The notes: generated by a model not told the origin, from the letters alone. DNA of 63,715 nt from Rheinheimera sp. 1928-s (GCF_029269265.1 NZ_JARIXP010000003.1:368972-432686), one strand, 5' to 3'. Shown: positions 1-8,816, counted from the first letter of the stretch. Translations and numbers: made by a program.

Positions 1-493
1 CAGTAACGGCATTTAGCGCAGCTTTACTGATGGCATAACAAGCAGGCCCTTCCAAACCTTCGGAAAAACTGCCCCAACCGGATGAAAGATTAACAATGCG
101 GCCATAGCCCCTTTGTTTCATCAACTGCCCGAAGACTTTGCACAGTATAAAAGGCGCCACAGTATTGACAGACAGACTGTGGATTAAATCTTCAGCCTGA
201 GTGTGCGGTACATCAGTGGAATGCAGCATGGCAGCGTTATTGATCAGCACATCAACAGGACCATATTGACGCTCGATCTGCAGCGCTTTTTGTTCCAGCA
301 ATAAGGGATCGGTTAAATCCAGCCGCAGCGCTGTACCTGCCCCCAACAAAGACACCGCCTCTTCGGCATCTTTTTGATGCCTGGCCGCCAACAGCACTTG
401 AAAACCACCTTGCTGTATCAAACTTTTAGCAATAGCAAAACCTATACCCCGGTTTGCACCTGTGATCAGCACTGTTTTTTGTTGCTGTGCCAT
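1..493 (-). CDS. SDR-family oxidoreductase (3' end cut by window edge)
   Basis: The first 164 codons of a classical short-chain dehydrogenase run off the left edge. The start ATG is at 493 on the minus strand. The N-terminus carries the Rossmann cofactor motif TGANRGIG, followed by the NNAA motif, a catalytic Ser in the NLSSGWG segment and the YAISKAA Tyr/Lys motif. It should be a cytosolic NAD(P)H-dependent oxidoreductase. The substrate cannot be told from this family. It is divergent from the gene at 640. Family confident, function open. Confidence 0.85.
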   Translation of the reverse strand, partial: MAQQQKTVLITGANRGIGFAIAKSLIQQGGFQVLLAARHQKDAEEAVSLLGAGTALRLDLTDPLLLEQKALQIERQYGPVDVLINNAAMLHSTDVPHTQAEDLIHSLSVNTVAPFILCKVFGQLMKQRGYGRIVNLSSGWGSFSEGLEGPACYAISKAALNAVT

Positions 494-639
494 ATTCCGC
501 TCCCTGATAACTGACCATTTATCCATTCACCCTACTTTATTCGCATTTTCAGATGAAATTCTGCGAAGTGCAGCGCAAATTTACCTACACTAAGCCACAA
601 GACGACCCGAAGCTCCCACTCAGGCGAGGAAAACTTCTG

Positions 640-1305
640 ATGCCCAACATCAGCTTACTGCAAAAAATAGCACTGTCGTTCCTGTTTTGGCTATTTTGCA
701 GTGCTATTGCGACGACTGCAATGGCATGTGAGTTTGAAGTGAAACTTAAACGCTCTTGCGCTGAAGAGCTGGAGGAAGACTTGTTGCCCAAAGTACCATT
801 TCAGGTGCAGCGCAACAGCAATTTTTTGCATCTGCAAACCAAGGCCGGAGCTTTGGCTTTTCCTGTGTTTAAAGAAAAAACCGACGAAGATACCCAGCCT
901 TATCTGGTGTCTTATTTAGCAGCAGTGCAACTGGCCGTGATTTGGGTTTTTGAATACCGTGGCCGCAGTGTGTATCTGGTGAATACTCAGACCGGTTTAC
1001 AGACCCAGATTAATGGCTTTCCTTTGTTATCTCCGGACAACAAACGTTTACTGGTGTATTCCGAGGGGCTTTCAGATAAGGAAAACGCCAATCTGGTGGT
1101 GATTTACCAGATCCGTCACCACAAGCTGTATGCCGAACTGGTGCTCAGCGGTGACGACAACAGAATACAACCCTGGAACCCACTGGATGTGCGTTGGGTG
1201 AGTCCGGAGAAAGCAGAATTTATCAGGCTGCATCATCATAATGGCAAGGAAGAACAAAAACTTCAAAGCCTGGAACTGCAACAAGGGACATGGCAACTGC
1301 TGTAA
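640..1305 (+). CDS. Exported protein of unknown function
   Basis: I do not recognise this 221-residue protein. The frame is open from an ATG at 553, but the ATG at 640 follows a GAGGA sequence and starts directly into a signal-peptide-like hydrophobic stretch ending near AMA-CEFEV, so it is the preferred start. The rest is soluble and rich in beta-strand-like segments, with phrases such as VYLVNTQTGLQTQI and LLSPDNKRLLVYSEG that resemble the repeated units of WD40/TolB-like propellers. Probably periplasmic. It stands alone between divergent and convergent neighbours. Confidence 0.7.
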   Translation: MPNISLLQKIALSFLFWLFCSAIATTAMACEFEVKLKRSCAEELEEDLLPKVPFQVQRNSNFLHLQTKAGALAFPVFKEKTDEDTQPYLVSYLAAVQLAVIWVFEYRGRSVYLVNTQTGLQTQINGFPLLSPDNKRLLVYSEGLSDKENANLVVIYQIRHHKLYAELVLSGDDNRIQPWNPLDVRWVSPEKAEFIRLHHHNGKEEQKLQSLELQQGTWQLL

Positions 1306-1338
1306 ATCACTTAACCTCTGGCTGGAGACATTTTCGCT

Positions 1339-1773
1339 TTAGTGCAAATACTGCTGGCTGACTGGTAAACGCGACAATTGCCACACTTTGTATCTCTGAC
1401 AAACCGCTTTGTATTCAGCTCTGAGTTTGGCGGATTCCTGCAGCACAGCAATACTGGCCGGATGATCGCCGTCCAAACGCTGCAGCATTTGTTCAAACCA
1501 GTTTAAACCATGCCTTAACGTGGTTTGACAACGCCGCCATCTTTGTTGCTGCGCATAAGTTTCCGCCAGATTCTGAATAGAAATGGATAAACAAAAAGTG
1601 GGCAACGAAGCTTCTTCCCGGCTTAACTCAGGCGGACAGCAGATAAAAGCACAGTGATACCAGACAGGCCAAACATCAGAAATAGCCTGACGGTAAAAGC
1701 TCGCCGCTGCCGCCAAATGCCGTTCGCTAAAAGCCTGATTGCCCTGAGCAATAATCTGTTGCCAATTATCCAT
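1339..1773 (-). CDS. TPR-like protein resembling DUF2753
   Basis: A predicted cytosolic helical protein of 144 residues. The chosen ATG at 1773 gives MDNWQQIIAQGNQAF; ten more in-frame codons lie upstream to 1803 without a better ribosome binding site. Helix pairs such as AFSERHLAAAASFYRQAI and LAETYAQQQRWRRCQTTL look like TPR repeats. The layout (early helix pair, ISIQNLAETY segment, C-terminal helix) recalls the small DUF2753 family of gammaproteobacteria. That assignment is from memory and tentative; no function is known. Confidence 0.6.
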   Translation of the reverse strand: MDNWQQIIAQGNQAFSERHLAAAASFYRQAISDVWPVWYHCAFICCPPELSREEASLPTFCLSISIQNLAETYAQQQRWRRCQTTLRHGLNWFEQMLQRLDGDHPASIAVLQESAKLRAEYKAVCQRYKVWQLSRLPVSQQYLH

Positions 1774-1991
1774 GCCATGGTTCCAATTGAGAATTGATAT
1801 CATCTAGACTATTTCAATTGCGAATGGTTCGCAACAAAATCAATGAAATTTGTCAAATCCATAATCAGGCTGTAATTCCAGATGTGAAATGGCTGTCCCT
1901 AAAATGTTGGTCCACACTCTGCTGTGCCGGCCAGGACCTGAATCAGGACCGGACTACTTATAAAAAATAACAGCAATTTGAGGACAAATAG
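1774..1991. other. Intergenic region upstream of the pectate lyase
   Basis: This 218-base non-coding stretch lies between the minus-strand TPR-like gene and the pectate lyase gene. It ends with a GAGGACAAATAG sequence just before the ATG at 1992, which supplies a GAGGA ribosome binding site. I see no clear operator or terminator. Confidence 0.5.
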
Positions 1992-3476
1992 ATGCAACAT
2001 AAAAATCTGCTATTCCCACTTTTAGCGTTAAGCTGTGCCGTCAGTACTGCGGTGCATGCCAACAATCTGGCGATCACAGGCCCGGGTGCCGGAGCCGACG
2101 GTTCCAGTAAAGCCAGCGGTATCAGTTATTCAGATGTCAGAGACAACGACTTACAAAGCTACTGGCAACCTTCCAGTAACTCAAATCAACGGGTTTCAGT
2201 GAAATGGAGCTCTGCCGTTCAGTTGAATCAGGTGGTGCTGAAAGAATCTGGTTCCGCCGTCACCAGTTGGCGTCTGGTCAACAACGACAATGGCGCTGAA
2301 CTAGCCAGCGGCAGCAGTATTGGCAGCAATAAAGTGCTGAATTTAAGCACCATCAGCAGTAAAAAGCTGAATCTGGAAATTATCAGCGCCAGCTCAGCGC
2401 CCCGCATTGCCGAATTTGAAGTCTATCTGAATACAGAAGGCGGCACAGATCCGGACCCTACGGATCCAACAGAGCCAGTTGACCCTACAGATCCGACCGA
2501 CCCGCCGCCAACAGGTGAAGTTACGGCTTGCAGTGCCAGCCCACAAGGTTTTGCGTCGCTGGATGGAGGCACCACAGGAGGCGCAGGTGCCAATGCGGTG
2601 ACAGTAACAGCAACCACAGGAGCTGAAATTCAGGCCGCTTTGGCCAACAGAGATTTAAACCGCCCTTTAACCATCAGAGTCAATGGCACTATTACCACCG
2701 CCAACTCAGGTGGTGTCAGTAAGTTTGATATTAAAGATATGAATAACGTCAGTATTATCGGTGTGGGCAATAACGCCTTATTTGATGGCATAGGCATTAA
2801 AGTCTTCCGCGCCAATAACGTCATTCTGCGCAATTTAAAGCTGCGTTATGTCAATACAGGGGATAAAGATGCTATTACGCTGGAAGGGCCAGCCAGCAAT
2901 ATCTGGATCGATCACAACGAAATTTACAACAGTCTGGATGTAGGGAAAGACTATTACGACGAGTTAGTCAGCGGCAAGAAAGACGTAGATAAAGTAACGA
3001 TTTCATACAACTATCTGCACGACAGCTGGAAAACCTCGTTATGGGGCAACAGCGATTCTGACAACTTCAACCGCCGCATTACCTTTCACCATAACTACTG
3101 GCAAAGAGTCAATTCACGCCTGCCGTTATTCCGTTTTGGCCAGGGCCATATTTACAACAATTACTACACCGAAGTGCAGGACACTGGCATTAACAGCAGA
3201 ATGGGCGCGGTGATCCGTATTGAAAATAATGTGTTTGAAAACACCACTAATCCTATAGTGTCATTTTATTCCAGCGCTTTGGGTTACTGGGATACCAGAG
3301 GTAATCAGTTCAGTAATACCACCTGGCAAGCCATGCCATCTGAAGGTGTGATTGCAGGACCCAATGTGCAGCCGAATGCAGTATTAAATCTGCCGTACAG
3401 CTTCGCTTTATTGCCCACGAACGAAGTAAAAGCTCATGTGATAGCCAATGCTGGCGTGAATAAATGTAGTTTTTGA
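1992..3476 (+). CDS. Secreted pectate lyase (PL1) with N-terminal discoidin-like domain
   Basis: Predicted to cleave polygalacturonate by beta-elimination outside the cell. A signal peptide covers about residues 1-23 (cleavage after VHA). A beta-sandwich resembling F5/8 type C (discoidin) domains spans about 24-148, followed by an acidic Pro/Thr/Asp linker (DPTDPTEP-type repeats, about 149-178) and a PL1 parallel beta-helix domain to the end. The family motif IWIDHNEI lies near 303-310, and RLPLFRFG near 376-383 fits the catalytic-Arg region RxPxxRxG. The gene is monocistronic, with a hairpin terminator directly downstream. It suits an organism that feeds on plant or algal material. Confidence 0.9.
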   Translation: MQHKNLLFPLLALSCAVSTAVHANNLAITGPGAGADGSSKASGISYSDVRDNDLQSYWQPSSNSNQRVSVKWSSAVQLNQVVLKESGSAVTSWRLVNNDNGAELASGSSIGSNKVLNLSTISSKKLNLEIISASSAPRIAEFEVYLNTEGGTDPDPTDPTEPVDPTDPTDPPPTGEVTACSASPQGFASLDGGTTGGAGANAVTVTATTGAEIQAALANRDLNRPLTIRVNGTITTANSGGVSKFDIKDMNNVSIIGVGNNALFDGIGIKVFRANNVILRNLKLRYVNTGDKDAITLEGPASNIWIDHNEIYNSLDVGKDYYDELVSGKKDVDKVTISYNYLHDSWKTSLWGNSDSDNFNRRITFHHNYWQRVNSRLPLFRFGQGHIYNNYYTEVQDTGINSRMGAVIRIENNVFENTTNPIVSFYSSALGYWDTRGNQFSNTTWQAMPSEGVIAGPNVQPNAVLNLPYSFALLPTNEVKAHVIANAGVNKCSF

Positions 3477-3494
3477 TCGTCAGCGTAACAAAAC

Positions 3495-3532
3495 AAAAAC
3501 CGGCTCATTTCATCAACTGAGCCGGTTTTTTT
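3495..3532. terminator. Bidirectional intrinsic terminator
   Basis: A GC-rich inverted repeat ACCGGCTCA / TGAGCCGGT (3499-3507 and 3518-3526) is followed by a T run on the plus strand and preceded by an A run. It can therefore terminate both the pectate lyase gene and the convergent dsbA-like gene. Confidence 0.85.
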
Positions 3533-3554
3533 ACTTTGTATTGAATGGATGCTG

Positions 3555-4202
3555 TCAGTCTTTTTTCGCTAACAAATAAGTGACTACAGCATTTAAATCT
3601 TGCTGGAAATTTTGCTGACTTAAGCCAGAGAACTTCACCAGGTACTTGCCGTTGACCAAGAGTGTAGGTACACCTTGCAGTACTTTGGCTTCAGAGTAGT
3701 GATCCTGACTTTTTTTCATAGTAGCTACTTCAGCAACGACAGCCGGATTAACCATGCCTGAGTCAAACAACATAGCCGGAATATCATTCACCACCAACAG
3801 GTTACGGATATCTTGTTCTGAACTGAAAGTCGCGCGCTGATTATGTAAATAATCGAAAATCACATTTGAAATACGATCGCCCTGGCCTGCATTTTTGGCC
3901 ACCACATAAGCCTTAGCTAAAGACTGCTGTAGCTCAGGCGGAGCCACCCGTAGAAAATCGACATGGTGCTTGGTCAGGCTGACACCTGTAGGCAGGTTTT
4001 TATCCAGAGCCTGAGCAAAGGGTTCAAAGGCTTTGCAATGCCCGCAATAAAACGAAAAGAACTCCAGAACTTCAGGTTTAGTTGTCGCTTTTTCTGCGAT
4101 CACCTCGTAATGCACACCTTCCTGATACTGCACAGGGGACGCTGCAGAAGCAAATGCCATAACAGGAGCAAACAGCAAAGCGGCCAATAATTTTTTCAAC
4201 AT
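3555..4202 (-). CDS. DsbA-family thiol:disulfide oxidoreductase, CGHC active site
   Basis: A periplasmic thioredoxin-fold protein of 215 residues. It has a signal peptide (about 1-21), the active site FYCGHC with Cys53 and Cys56, and the cis-Pro loop GVPTLLVNGKY near the C-terminus. The dipeptide Gly-His between the cysteines is PDI-like and differs from the Pro-His of classical DsbA, so redox potential or partner choice may differ. It is 13 bases downstream of a second dsbA gene on the same strand and is likely co-transcribed with it. It could be a specialised DsbA or a DsbL-type oxidase. Confidence 0.88.
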   Translation of the reverse strand: MLKKLLAALLFAPVMAFASAASPVQYQEGVHYEVIAEKATTKPEVLEFFSFYCGHCKAFEPFAQALDKNLPTGVSLTKHHVDFLRVAPPELQQSLAKAYVVAKNAGQGDRISNVIFDYLHNQRATFSSEQDIRNLLVVNDIPAMLFDSGMVNPAVVAEVATMKKSQDHYSEAKVLQGVPTLLVNGKYLVKFSGLSQQNFQQDLNAVVTYLLAKKD

Positions 4203-4215
4203 AAAAAGCGCCTTA

Positions 4216-4851
4216 TTAAGATTGAGTCAGTAAAAAATTAACTAACTGCTTAAACTCTTCATCCTGATTTTCACGGCTCAAACCCTGGCTCAGAATTTTG
4301 TATTTACCGTTAACGATAAAAGTAGGAACACTGCTTAATACCCGACGGGCAGATAAAACATCCTGCTCTTTTTTCATTTGTTTAGCAGCACCAACCACAG
4401 TAAAGCTTTTAATCGCTTTGTCGTAAGTGTCTGCATCTACGCCACTGGCAACTGCAACTGCTTTGATCTCGTCATCGTTAGCAAAACTTTTACGCTCTAC
4501 ATGAATATGATTAAAAAGCGCGCTGGCAATCTCGTCACCTTTACCCAGGTTTTTCGCAACCAGGTAAGCTTTGGCCAGGGTGACCTGAATTTCCGGTGAT
4601 GCATGTTGTAAAAAGTCGACATGTACTTTTTTCAGTTCAGCACCTGTTGGTAATTGTTTAGCTAAGGCCTGCACTTTAGGCTCGTAGGCAAAACAAGCAG
4701 GGCAATAAAAAGAGAAAAATTCTTTTACTTCAGGCTTGGCTGTGGCTTGCTCTGAAATCACTTCGTAGTGTTTACCTTCTTCAAACTGAGCAGCAAAAAC
4801 TGCAACAGGTAATAACAAAGCACCGACTAACAACGCTGTTAACTTTTTCAT
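4216..4851 (-). CDS. dsbA: Thiol:disulfide interchange protein DsbA, CPAC active site
   Basis: A periplasmic oxidoreductase of 211 residues that introduces disulfide bonds into exported proteins. The signal peptide covers 1-20 (VFA-AQFEEG). The active site is FYCPAC (Cys50, Cys53) and the cis-Pro loop is SVPTFIVNGKY. Length and layout match DsbA, but the usual CPHC histidine is replaced by Ala, which in the family generally lowers oxidising power. The order srkA then dsbA on the same strand is the same as in enteric bacteria, which supports orthology. Confidence 0.9.
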   Translation of the reverse strand: MKKLTALLVGALLLPVAVFAAQFEEGKHYEVISEQATAKPEVKEFFSFYCPACFAYEPKVQALAKQLPTGAELKKVHVDFLQHASPEIQVTLAKAYLVAKNLGKGDEIASALFNHIHVERKSFANDDEIKAVAVASGVDADTYDKAIKSFTVVGAAKQMKKEQDVLSARRVLSSVPTFIVNGKYKILSQGLSRENQDEEFKQLVNFLLTQS

Positions 4852-4898
4852 TATTCAAATGTTCCTTGGAATAAAACTGCCACTACTCTAACAAAAAC

Positions 4899-5879
4899 TT
4901 ACCACTGGGGCATCAAAGAAAGTGGGCTCTGGTCACAGAATTTCAGCTGTTCATCCAGCGCCCTTAACTGTTGCTGCCAATATTGGTCTGTACTGAACCA
5001 TGGAAAGTTCTTCGGAAACGCCGGATCGCTCCACCTTTTTGCGATCCAGGCCATATAAGACAAAATCCGCATAGCCCGCAAAGGTTCGATTAAACGCAGC
5101 TCTTTATGGTCAAAATCGCAGTACTGCTCATACTCTTCCAGCAATAACGACAACTGGTAGGTTTGCTCCACTCTGTCGCCGTTTAGCAATAACCATAAAT
5201 CCTGCACCGCAGGGCCGTTACGACTGTCGTCAAAATCCAGCAACAGTGGTCTGTCGTCGTGCCATAACAAATTGCCTATATGGCAGTCGCCATGCACACG
5301 GCGGATTTTTTCAGGCTTATACAAAGGACCGACCTTGTCGCATAACTGTTGCATCATGGCCTGATAATCTTTTTCCAGCGAAGGCGGAATCAAGCCCGAT
5401 TGCAACAAGCTTTGCTGGCTGTCGAGCAAAAAGGTTTGATGGTTTATGGTTGGCCTGTGTACAAAAGGCCGGGCAGCGCCTACCTGATGCACCATGCCTA
5501 AAAAACGCCCCAATTGCAGCATTTGATTATCGTTATCTGGCTCTAAAGTACGGCCACCCCGGCTAGGGAATACGGACAAATAAAAGCCGCCATAGGACAA
5601 CACCTGCTGACCGTCACGCGCCACAGCTTCGGCCACTGGCACTTCAATCTCTGCCAGTTCAGCAACAAACTGATGCTCTTCATTCAGTTGCTCAAAACTC
5701 CAGCGTTCTGGCCGGTAAAACTTCACCACCCAGCTTTTGCGATCATCATCTCTAAACTGACAGACTCTGTTTTCAAAGCTGTTGAGTTGCAATAAACCCG
5801 AGCTGACATCAAAGCCATAATGAAATAAGGCATCCAGCATTAAATCCGGACTTAAAGTAGAAAAGTCAAAAGTGCTCAT
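4899..5879 (-). CDS. srkA: Stress response kinase SrkA (YihE family)
   Basis: A cytosolic Ser/Thr protein kinase of 326 residues with an aminoglycoside-phosphotransferase-like fold. It is full length against the roughly 328 residues usual for the family. The N-terminus (FENRVCQFR, WVVKFYRPERW with the ATP-anchoring Lys) is typical. The catalytic loop HGDCHIGN lies near residue 195 and the metal-binding DFDDS near 215. It lies 47 bases upstream of dsbA on the same strand, an arrangement known from E. coli, where SrkA counteracts stress-induced death. Assignment is secure. Confidence 0.92.
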   Translation of the reverse strand: MSTFDFSTLSPDLMLDALFHYGFDVSSGLLQLNSFENRVCQFRDDDRKSWVVKFYRPERWSFEQLNEEHQFVAELAEIEVPVAEAVARDGQQVLSYGGFYLSVFPSRGGRTLEPDNDNQMLQLGRFLGMVHQVGAARPFVHRPTINHQTFLLDSQQSLLQSGLIPPSLEKDYQAMMQQLCDKVGPLYKPEKIRRVHGDCHIGNLLWHDDRPLLLDFDDSRNGPAVQDLWLLLNGDRVEQTYQLSLLLEEYEQYCDFDHKELRLIEPLRAMRILSYMAWIAKRWSDPAFPKNFPWFSTDQYWQQQLRALDEQLKFCDQSPLSLMPQW

Positions 5880-5904
5880 GGAATTCCGTAGAAGCTATAA
5901 AAAT

Positions 5905-5950
5905 GGGGTCAGATCACATTAGTTATACATAACTAATGTGATCTGACCCC
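5905..5950. repeat. 46-base near-perfect palindrome (REP/MITE-like)
   Basis: Two 22-base arms (5905-5926 and 5929-5950) are perfect reverse complements separated by two bases. The outer ends read GGGGTCAGATC and GATCTGACCCC. It lies between the end of ccoG and the start of srkA. Such ends are typical of short dispersed repeats mobilised by IS200-like or RAYT transposases, which is an inference; a strong hairpin here could also block read-through from ccoG. Confidence 0.75.
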
Positions 5951-5987
5951 CAATTTATGGGTAGCCTAGTCTAACGCTTTTACTGAT

Positions 5988-7412
5988 TTAACGGGCGGAA
6001 AAGAACTTGCTACCCTGAGTTAAACGAATGTCAGGCTCGTCGCTGTCCTGCAATACAAACTCAATATCCAGCACAGGTTTTTTCGCATCCACCGGATCCA
6101 AAGACAAACTGATCGGCAGGTTAGCAGTTTCACCACCTTTGATGGTCAGCTCTTTTTCACCCAACCACTGTGCTTGATCCAAACCTTCAACCGACACTTG
6201 ATAGGTTTGTTCCAGCTGCGATTTGTTTATCACTTTTAAGGTGTAGGTGTTTTCAATTAAACCTTCGTCGGTTTCACGGTATAAAGCGCCCCGGTCACGC
6301 ACTATGTCCATCACCACAGGTTTACGCACCACTAAGGTCCAGGCAAAGGCTGCACACACAGCAACCAGCACCATAAAGTAACCCACTAACTTGCCACGCA
6401 CTACTTTAGTGGTTTTGCCTTCCAGACTATGTTCTGTGGTGTAGCTGATTAAGCCTTTGGCATACCCCATTTTATCCATAGTATCGTCACAGGCATCGAT
6501 ACAGGCTCCGCAGTTAATACACTCGTACTGCAAGCCGTTACGAATATCAATGCCGGTAGGGCAAACATGCACGCATAAATTACAGTCGATACAATCGCCT
6601 AAGCCTTTGGCTTTGTAGTCTGTGTCTTTACGGGCACGTGGCCCCCGGTTTTCACCGCGTTTGGCGTCGTAAGTGACTGTAAAAGTGTCTTTATCAAACA
6701 TGGCCGACTGGAAACGAGCGTAAGGGCAAATGTGCGTACACATAATTTCGCGCATCCAGCCTGCATTGCCATAAGTACAGAAAGCAAAAAACCAGACTGA
6801 AACCGCAGCCCAGAAGCTGGCTTCTAGTGTAAAAAATTGGATAAACAGTTGATCAACAGGGGTAAAGTAGCCAACAAAAATCAGTGCTGTGAGTACAGAA
6901 AATGCCAGCCAGCTGAAATGGGTCAGGCCTTTTTTCATCACTTTGCTGAAGCTCCAGGGGTCCTGATCCAGCTTCATGCGCTGATTACGGGTGCCCTGAA
7001 TTTTTTCTTCAAACCACATGAAAATAAAAGTCCATACGGTTTGCGGACATAAATAACCACACCAGACCCGGCCATAAAAGGTGGTGACAAAAAACAATGC
7101 AAAAGCGCCAATGACAAAAATCCAGGCCAGAATAGTGAAATCCTGTGGCCACAAGGTCATACCAAAGATATAAAACCTTTGCTCAACCAAATCGAACAAA
7201 ATAGCTTGCTGACCATGAAACTCCAGCCAGGGTAACAACATAAACAGACCCATAAACACAAAGCCTATATTACGCCTTAAGCTTTGATGCAGGCCCTTCA
7301 CAGCCCGAATGTAAATACGGTCTCTTGGGTTGTATTTGGCTTTTTTGTCCGGATTGGGTTGATGCACCTCTACCGGAATGTTTTTAATATCTATCTTGTT
7401 ATCCACGCCCAT
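5988..7412 (-). CDS. ccoG: Cytochrome c oxidase accessory protein CcoG
   Basis: An inner-membrane polyferredoxin of 474 residues needed for copper delivery and assembly of the cbb3 oxidase. It has about five membrane segments, including CPQTVWTF between them. Two [4Fe-4S] motifs lie around residues 273-310 (CIDCNLCVHVCP and CINCGACIDACDD). The C-terminal part is an Ig-like FixG domain. The ccoNOPQ and ccoHIS genes are not in the window, so it is detached from its usual operon. A possible FNR/Anr box lies about 55 bases upstream. Confidence 0.93.
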   Translation of the reverse strand: MGVDNKIDIKNIPVEVHQPNPDKKAKYNPRDRIYIRAVKGLHQSLRRNIGFVFMGLFMLLPWLEFHGQQAILFDLVEQRFYIFGMTLWPQDFTILAWIFVIGAFALFFVTTFYGRVWCGYLCPQTVWTFIFMWFEEKIQGTRNQRMKLDQDPWSFSKVMKKGLTHFSWLAFSVLTALIFVGYFTPVDQLFIQFFTLEASFWAAVSVWFFAFCTYGNAGWMREIMCTHICPYARFQSAMFDKDTFTVTYDAKRGENRGPRARKDTDYKAKGLGDCIDCNLCVHVCPTGIDIRNGLQYECINCGACIDACDDTMDKMGYAKGLISYTTEHSLEGKTTKVVRGKLVGYFMVLVAVCAAFAWTLVVRKPVVMDIVRDRGALYRETDEGLIENTYTLKVINKSQLEQTYQVSVEGLDQAQWLGEKELTIKGGETANLPISLSLDPVDAKKPVLDIEFVLQDSDEPDIRLTQGSKFFSAR

Positions 7413-7776
7413 TCCTCGTGCTGCTACCCAGTATTCAGTGTAGCAGGCTGTTTAATGCAGCTTGTTGATACAGGACAAGCCCAGCTTTGTTTTGACCAAT
7501 CCGTGACCACAGTGCCAGTCTGCTTTTGGCATAATAGTCAAGGTTGCTGAAGCCTGGCCTCTGCTGCTTTCTGTTATAACCCTATGTGCTACTGCAATAA
7601 TCGAACCAAAGGCCCGTAGTATATAACACTATGATCCATATTGAATTTTTATCTCAAGAACAGTTTAGGCGTGTCAACTTTGTTTACAGTACAGCATATT
7701 TTGGTAGCCTGATTGACAGTGTCATGCTGCTCTTGCTGTGTTATAAACAATAGAGTTATAAATGGGGTAACAAGTT
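7413..7776. other. Intergenic region between divergent ccoG and the 7777 gene
   Basis: This 364-base non-coding stretch contains the candidate FNR/Anr box near 7465. It is AT-rich close to 7620-7700. The end carries GGGGTAACAAGTT before the ATG at 7777. I see no RNA gene or convincing open frame. Confidence 0.5.
7465..7478 (-). promoter_or_regulatory. Possible FNR/Anr box upstream of ccoG
   Basis: TTGATACAGGACAA matches 8 of the 10 defined positions of TTGAT-N4-ATCAA, with one good half-site. It lies about 55 bases upstream of the ccoG start. Control by FNR/Anr is common for cbb3 accessory genes, but a single 8/10 match is weak evidence. Confidence 0.3.
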
Positions 7777-8148
7777 ATGCGCAATTTTTTGCTGTTGTGT
7801 TTGCTGATAGTCAGCACCCTGACCTTTTATGACCACCCACGAATGTTGCCTTATTCAGAACCTGTGCTGGACTGGTTAGCCGAACATATTTCACTGCCTG
7901 GCGCTCAGTCTGATTCCATGGTCACCCGTAAAATTCAAAAAGCTTTTTATGCGATAGGCCAGGATTACGGTACAGGCCAGCAGGAAGCATTAGCCAAAGC
8001 AGCGCAGAACATCACCAACCTGCTGCAATTTCGCCGCGACTACTGCCAAAACGGTGATTTTCATCCAGCCTTATTTGGCGACGCCATGACAAGGGCTTGT
8101 GATGTGTTAAGGCAATATCCGAAGCTGGAAGAGTTCAGGCAGCAGTGA
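7777..8148 (+). CDS. Small exported protein of unknown function
   Basis: I do not recognise this 123-residue protein. It starts with a short hydrophobic segment (MRNFLLLCLLIVSTLTF) that looks like a signal peptide or anchor, followed by a soluble, mostly helical region. Two cysteines, in RRDYCQNGDF and TRACDVL, could form a disulfide in the periplasm. It ends 8 bases from the convergent 8157 gene. Confidence 0.65.
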   Translation: MRNFLLLCLLIVSTLTFYDHPRMLPYSEPVLDWLAEHISLPGAQSDSMVTRKIQKAFYAIGQDYGTGQQEALAKAAQNITNLLQFRRDYCQNGDFHPALFGDAMTRACDVLRQYPKLEEFRQQ

Positions 8149-8156
8149 TAAAAACT

Positions 8157-8486
8157 TCAGACATCAAAAACCCGCAAACTTGCATAGCAATCACAGAGCC
8201 GAAAACCAAGATACACAGCAACAGCTGTTGCCAATAAAATCAAAAGGTGTGGTGCTGCACTAAAAAAATACTTCAAAGACAAGTTCACTGCTGTCCCCAT
8301 TGCCAAACCCACAACAACTTTTAAAGGGAGTAACGAGGTTATTCTTGGAACCAGCATATAACCACACCAAGGACAACGAGCATCGCCCAACAGCAACAGT
8401 AATTTACGAACCTGACGACTCACATTAGTTGAACAATGTGGACAATGATTTTCTGGTATGCGGAAACTTAATTTAAATATTCTCAT
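8157..8486 (-). CDS. Zinc-ribbon membrane protein A
   Basis: A protein of 109 residues whose N-terminus carries two CxxC knuckles (CPHCSTNVS and CPWCG, about residues 15-44), suggesting a zinc ribbon. Two hydrophobic helices follow (about 50-100). The same plan is found in the next gene upstream (8514-8816), so the two are tandem paralogues, diverged in sequence. The function is unknown. Proximity to the microcin-like gene makes an accessory role possible, but nothing in the sequence proves it. Confidence 0.65.
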   Translation of the reverse strand: MRIFKLSFRIPENHCPHCSTNVSRQVRKLLLLLGDARCPWCGYMLVPRITSLLPLKVVVGLAMGTAVNLSLKYFFSAAPHLLILLATAVAVYLGFRLCDCYASLRVFDV

Positions 8487-8513
8487 GGGTTACAGCACTG
8501 CAAGCCTCTGCAT

Positions 8514-8816
8514 TCAAAAATCGAAGTCATCTTCTTCCTCTGGTTCTAGAGAATACAAAATATCGATGAATGGCTGAAACACAAAACCAACAAACAATAC
8601 CGTACAGATAATAAAAGGTAGTGAACTGTTCAAAAACAACTGCATGGTAATACCAAAAATAGTCCCCAGAAACCAGGAGTTCAGAAACACAGAATTCTGC
8701 TTGATCCTGACCAAGCCGTTACAGTGGATACAGTGTATGGAAGGTTGCAATATAAGCCCTTTTCTTTGTCTTAGGCTCAGTGCTTTCTGGCAATGAGGGC
8801 ATTGAACGTCAAGCAT
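8514..8816 (-). CDS. Zinc-ribbon membrane protein B
   Basis: A protein of 100 residues with an N-terminal zinc-ribbon-like part (CPHCQKALSLRQR and CIHCNG), then two membrane segments and a very acidic tail (EPEEEDDFDF). The frame could begin at a TTG at 8831, but the ATG at 8816 has a GAGG sequence about ten bases upstream and is preferred. It is a tandem paralogue of the downstream gene, with 27 bases between them. No known family is recognised. Confidence 0.65.
   Translation of the reverse strand: MLDVQCPHCQKALSLRQRKGLILQPSIHCIHCNGLVRIKQNSVFLNSWFLGTIFGITMQLFLNSSLPFIICTVLFVGFVFQPFIDILYSLEPEEEDDFDF

Noticed and set aside
2440-2510. Repetitive DNA coding the pectate lyase linker as a possible CRISPR or tandem array
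   Set aside because: Short GATCCGAC-type repeats arise from the Asp-Pro-Thr codons; there are no spacers.
2423-2617. Minus-strand frame with Gly-Ser-Val repeats
   Set aside because: It is the reverse reading of the Asp-Pro-Thr linker of the pectate lyase.
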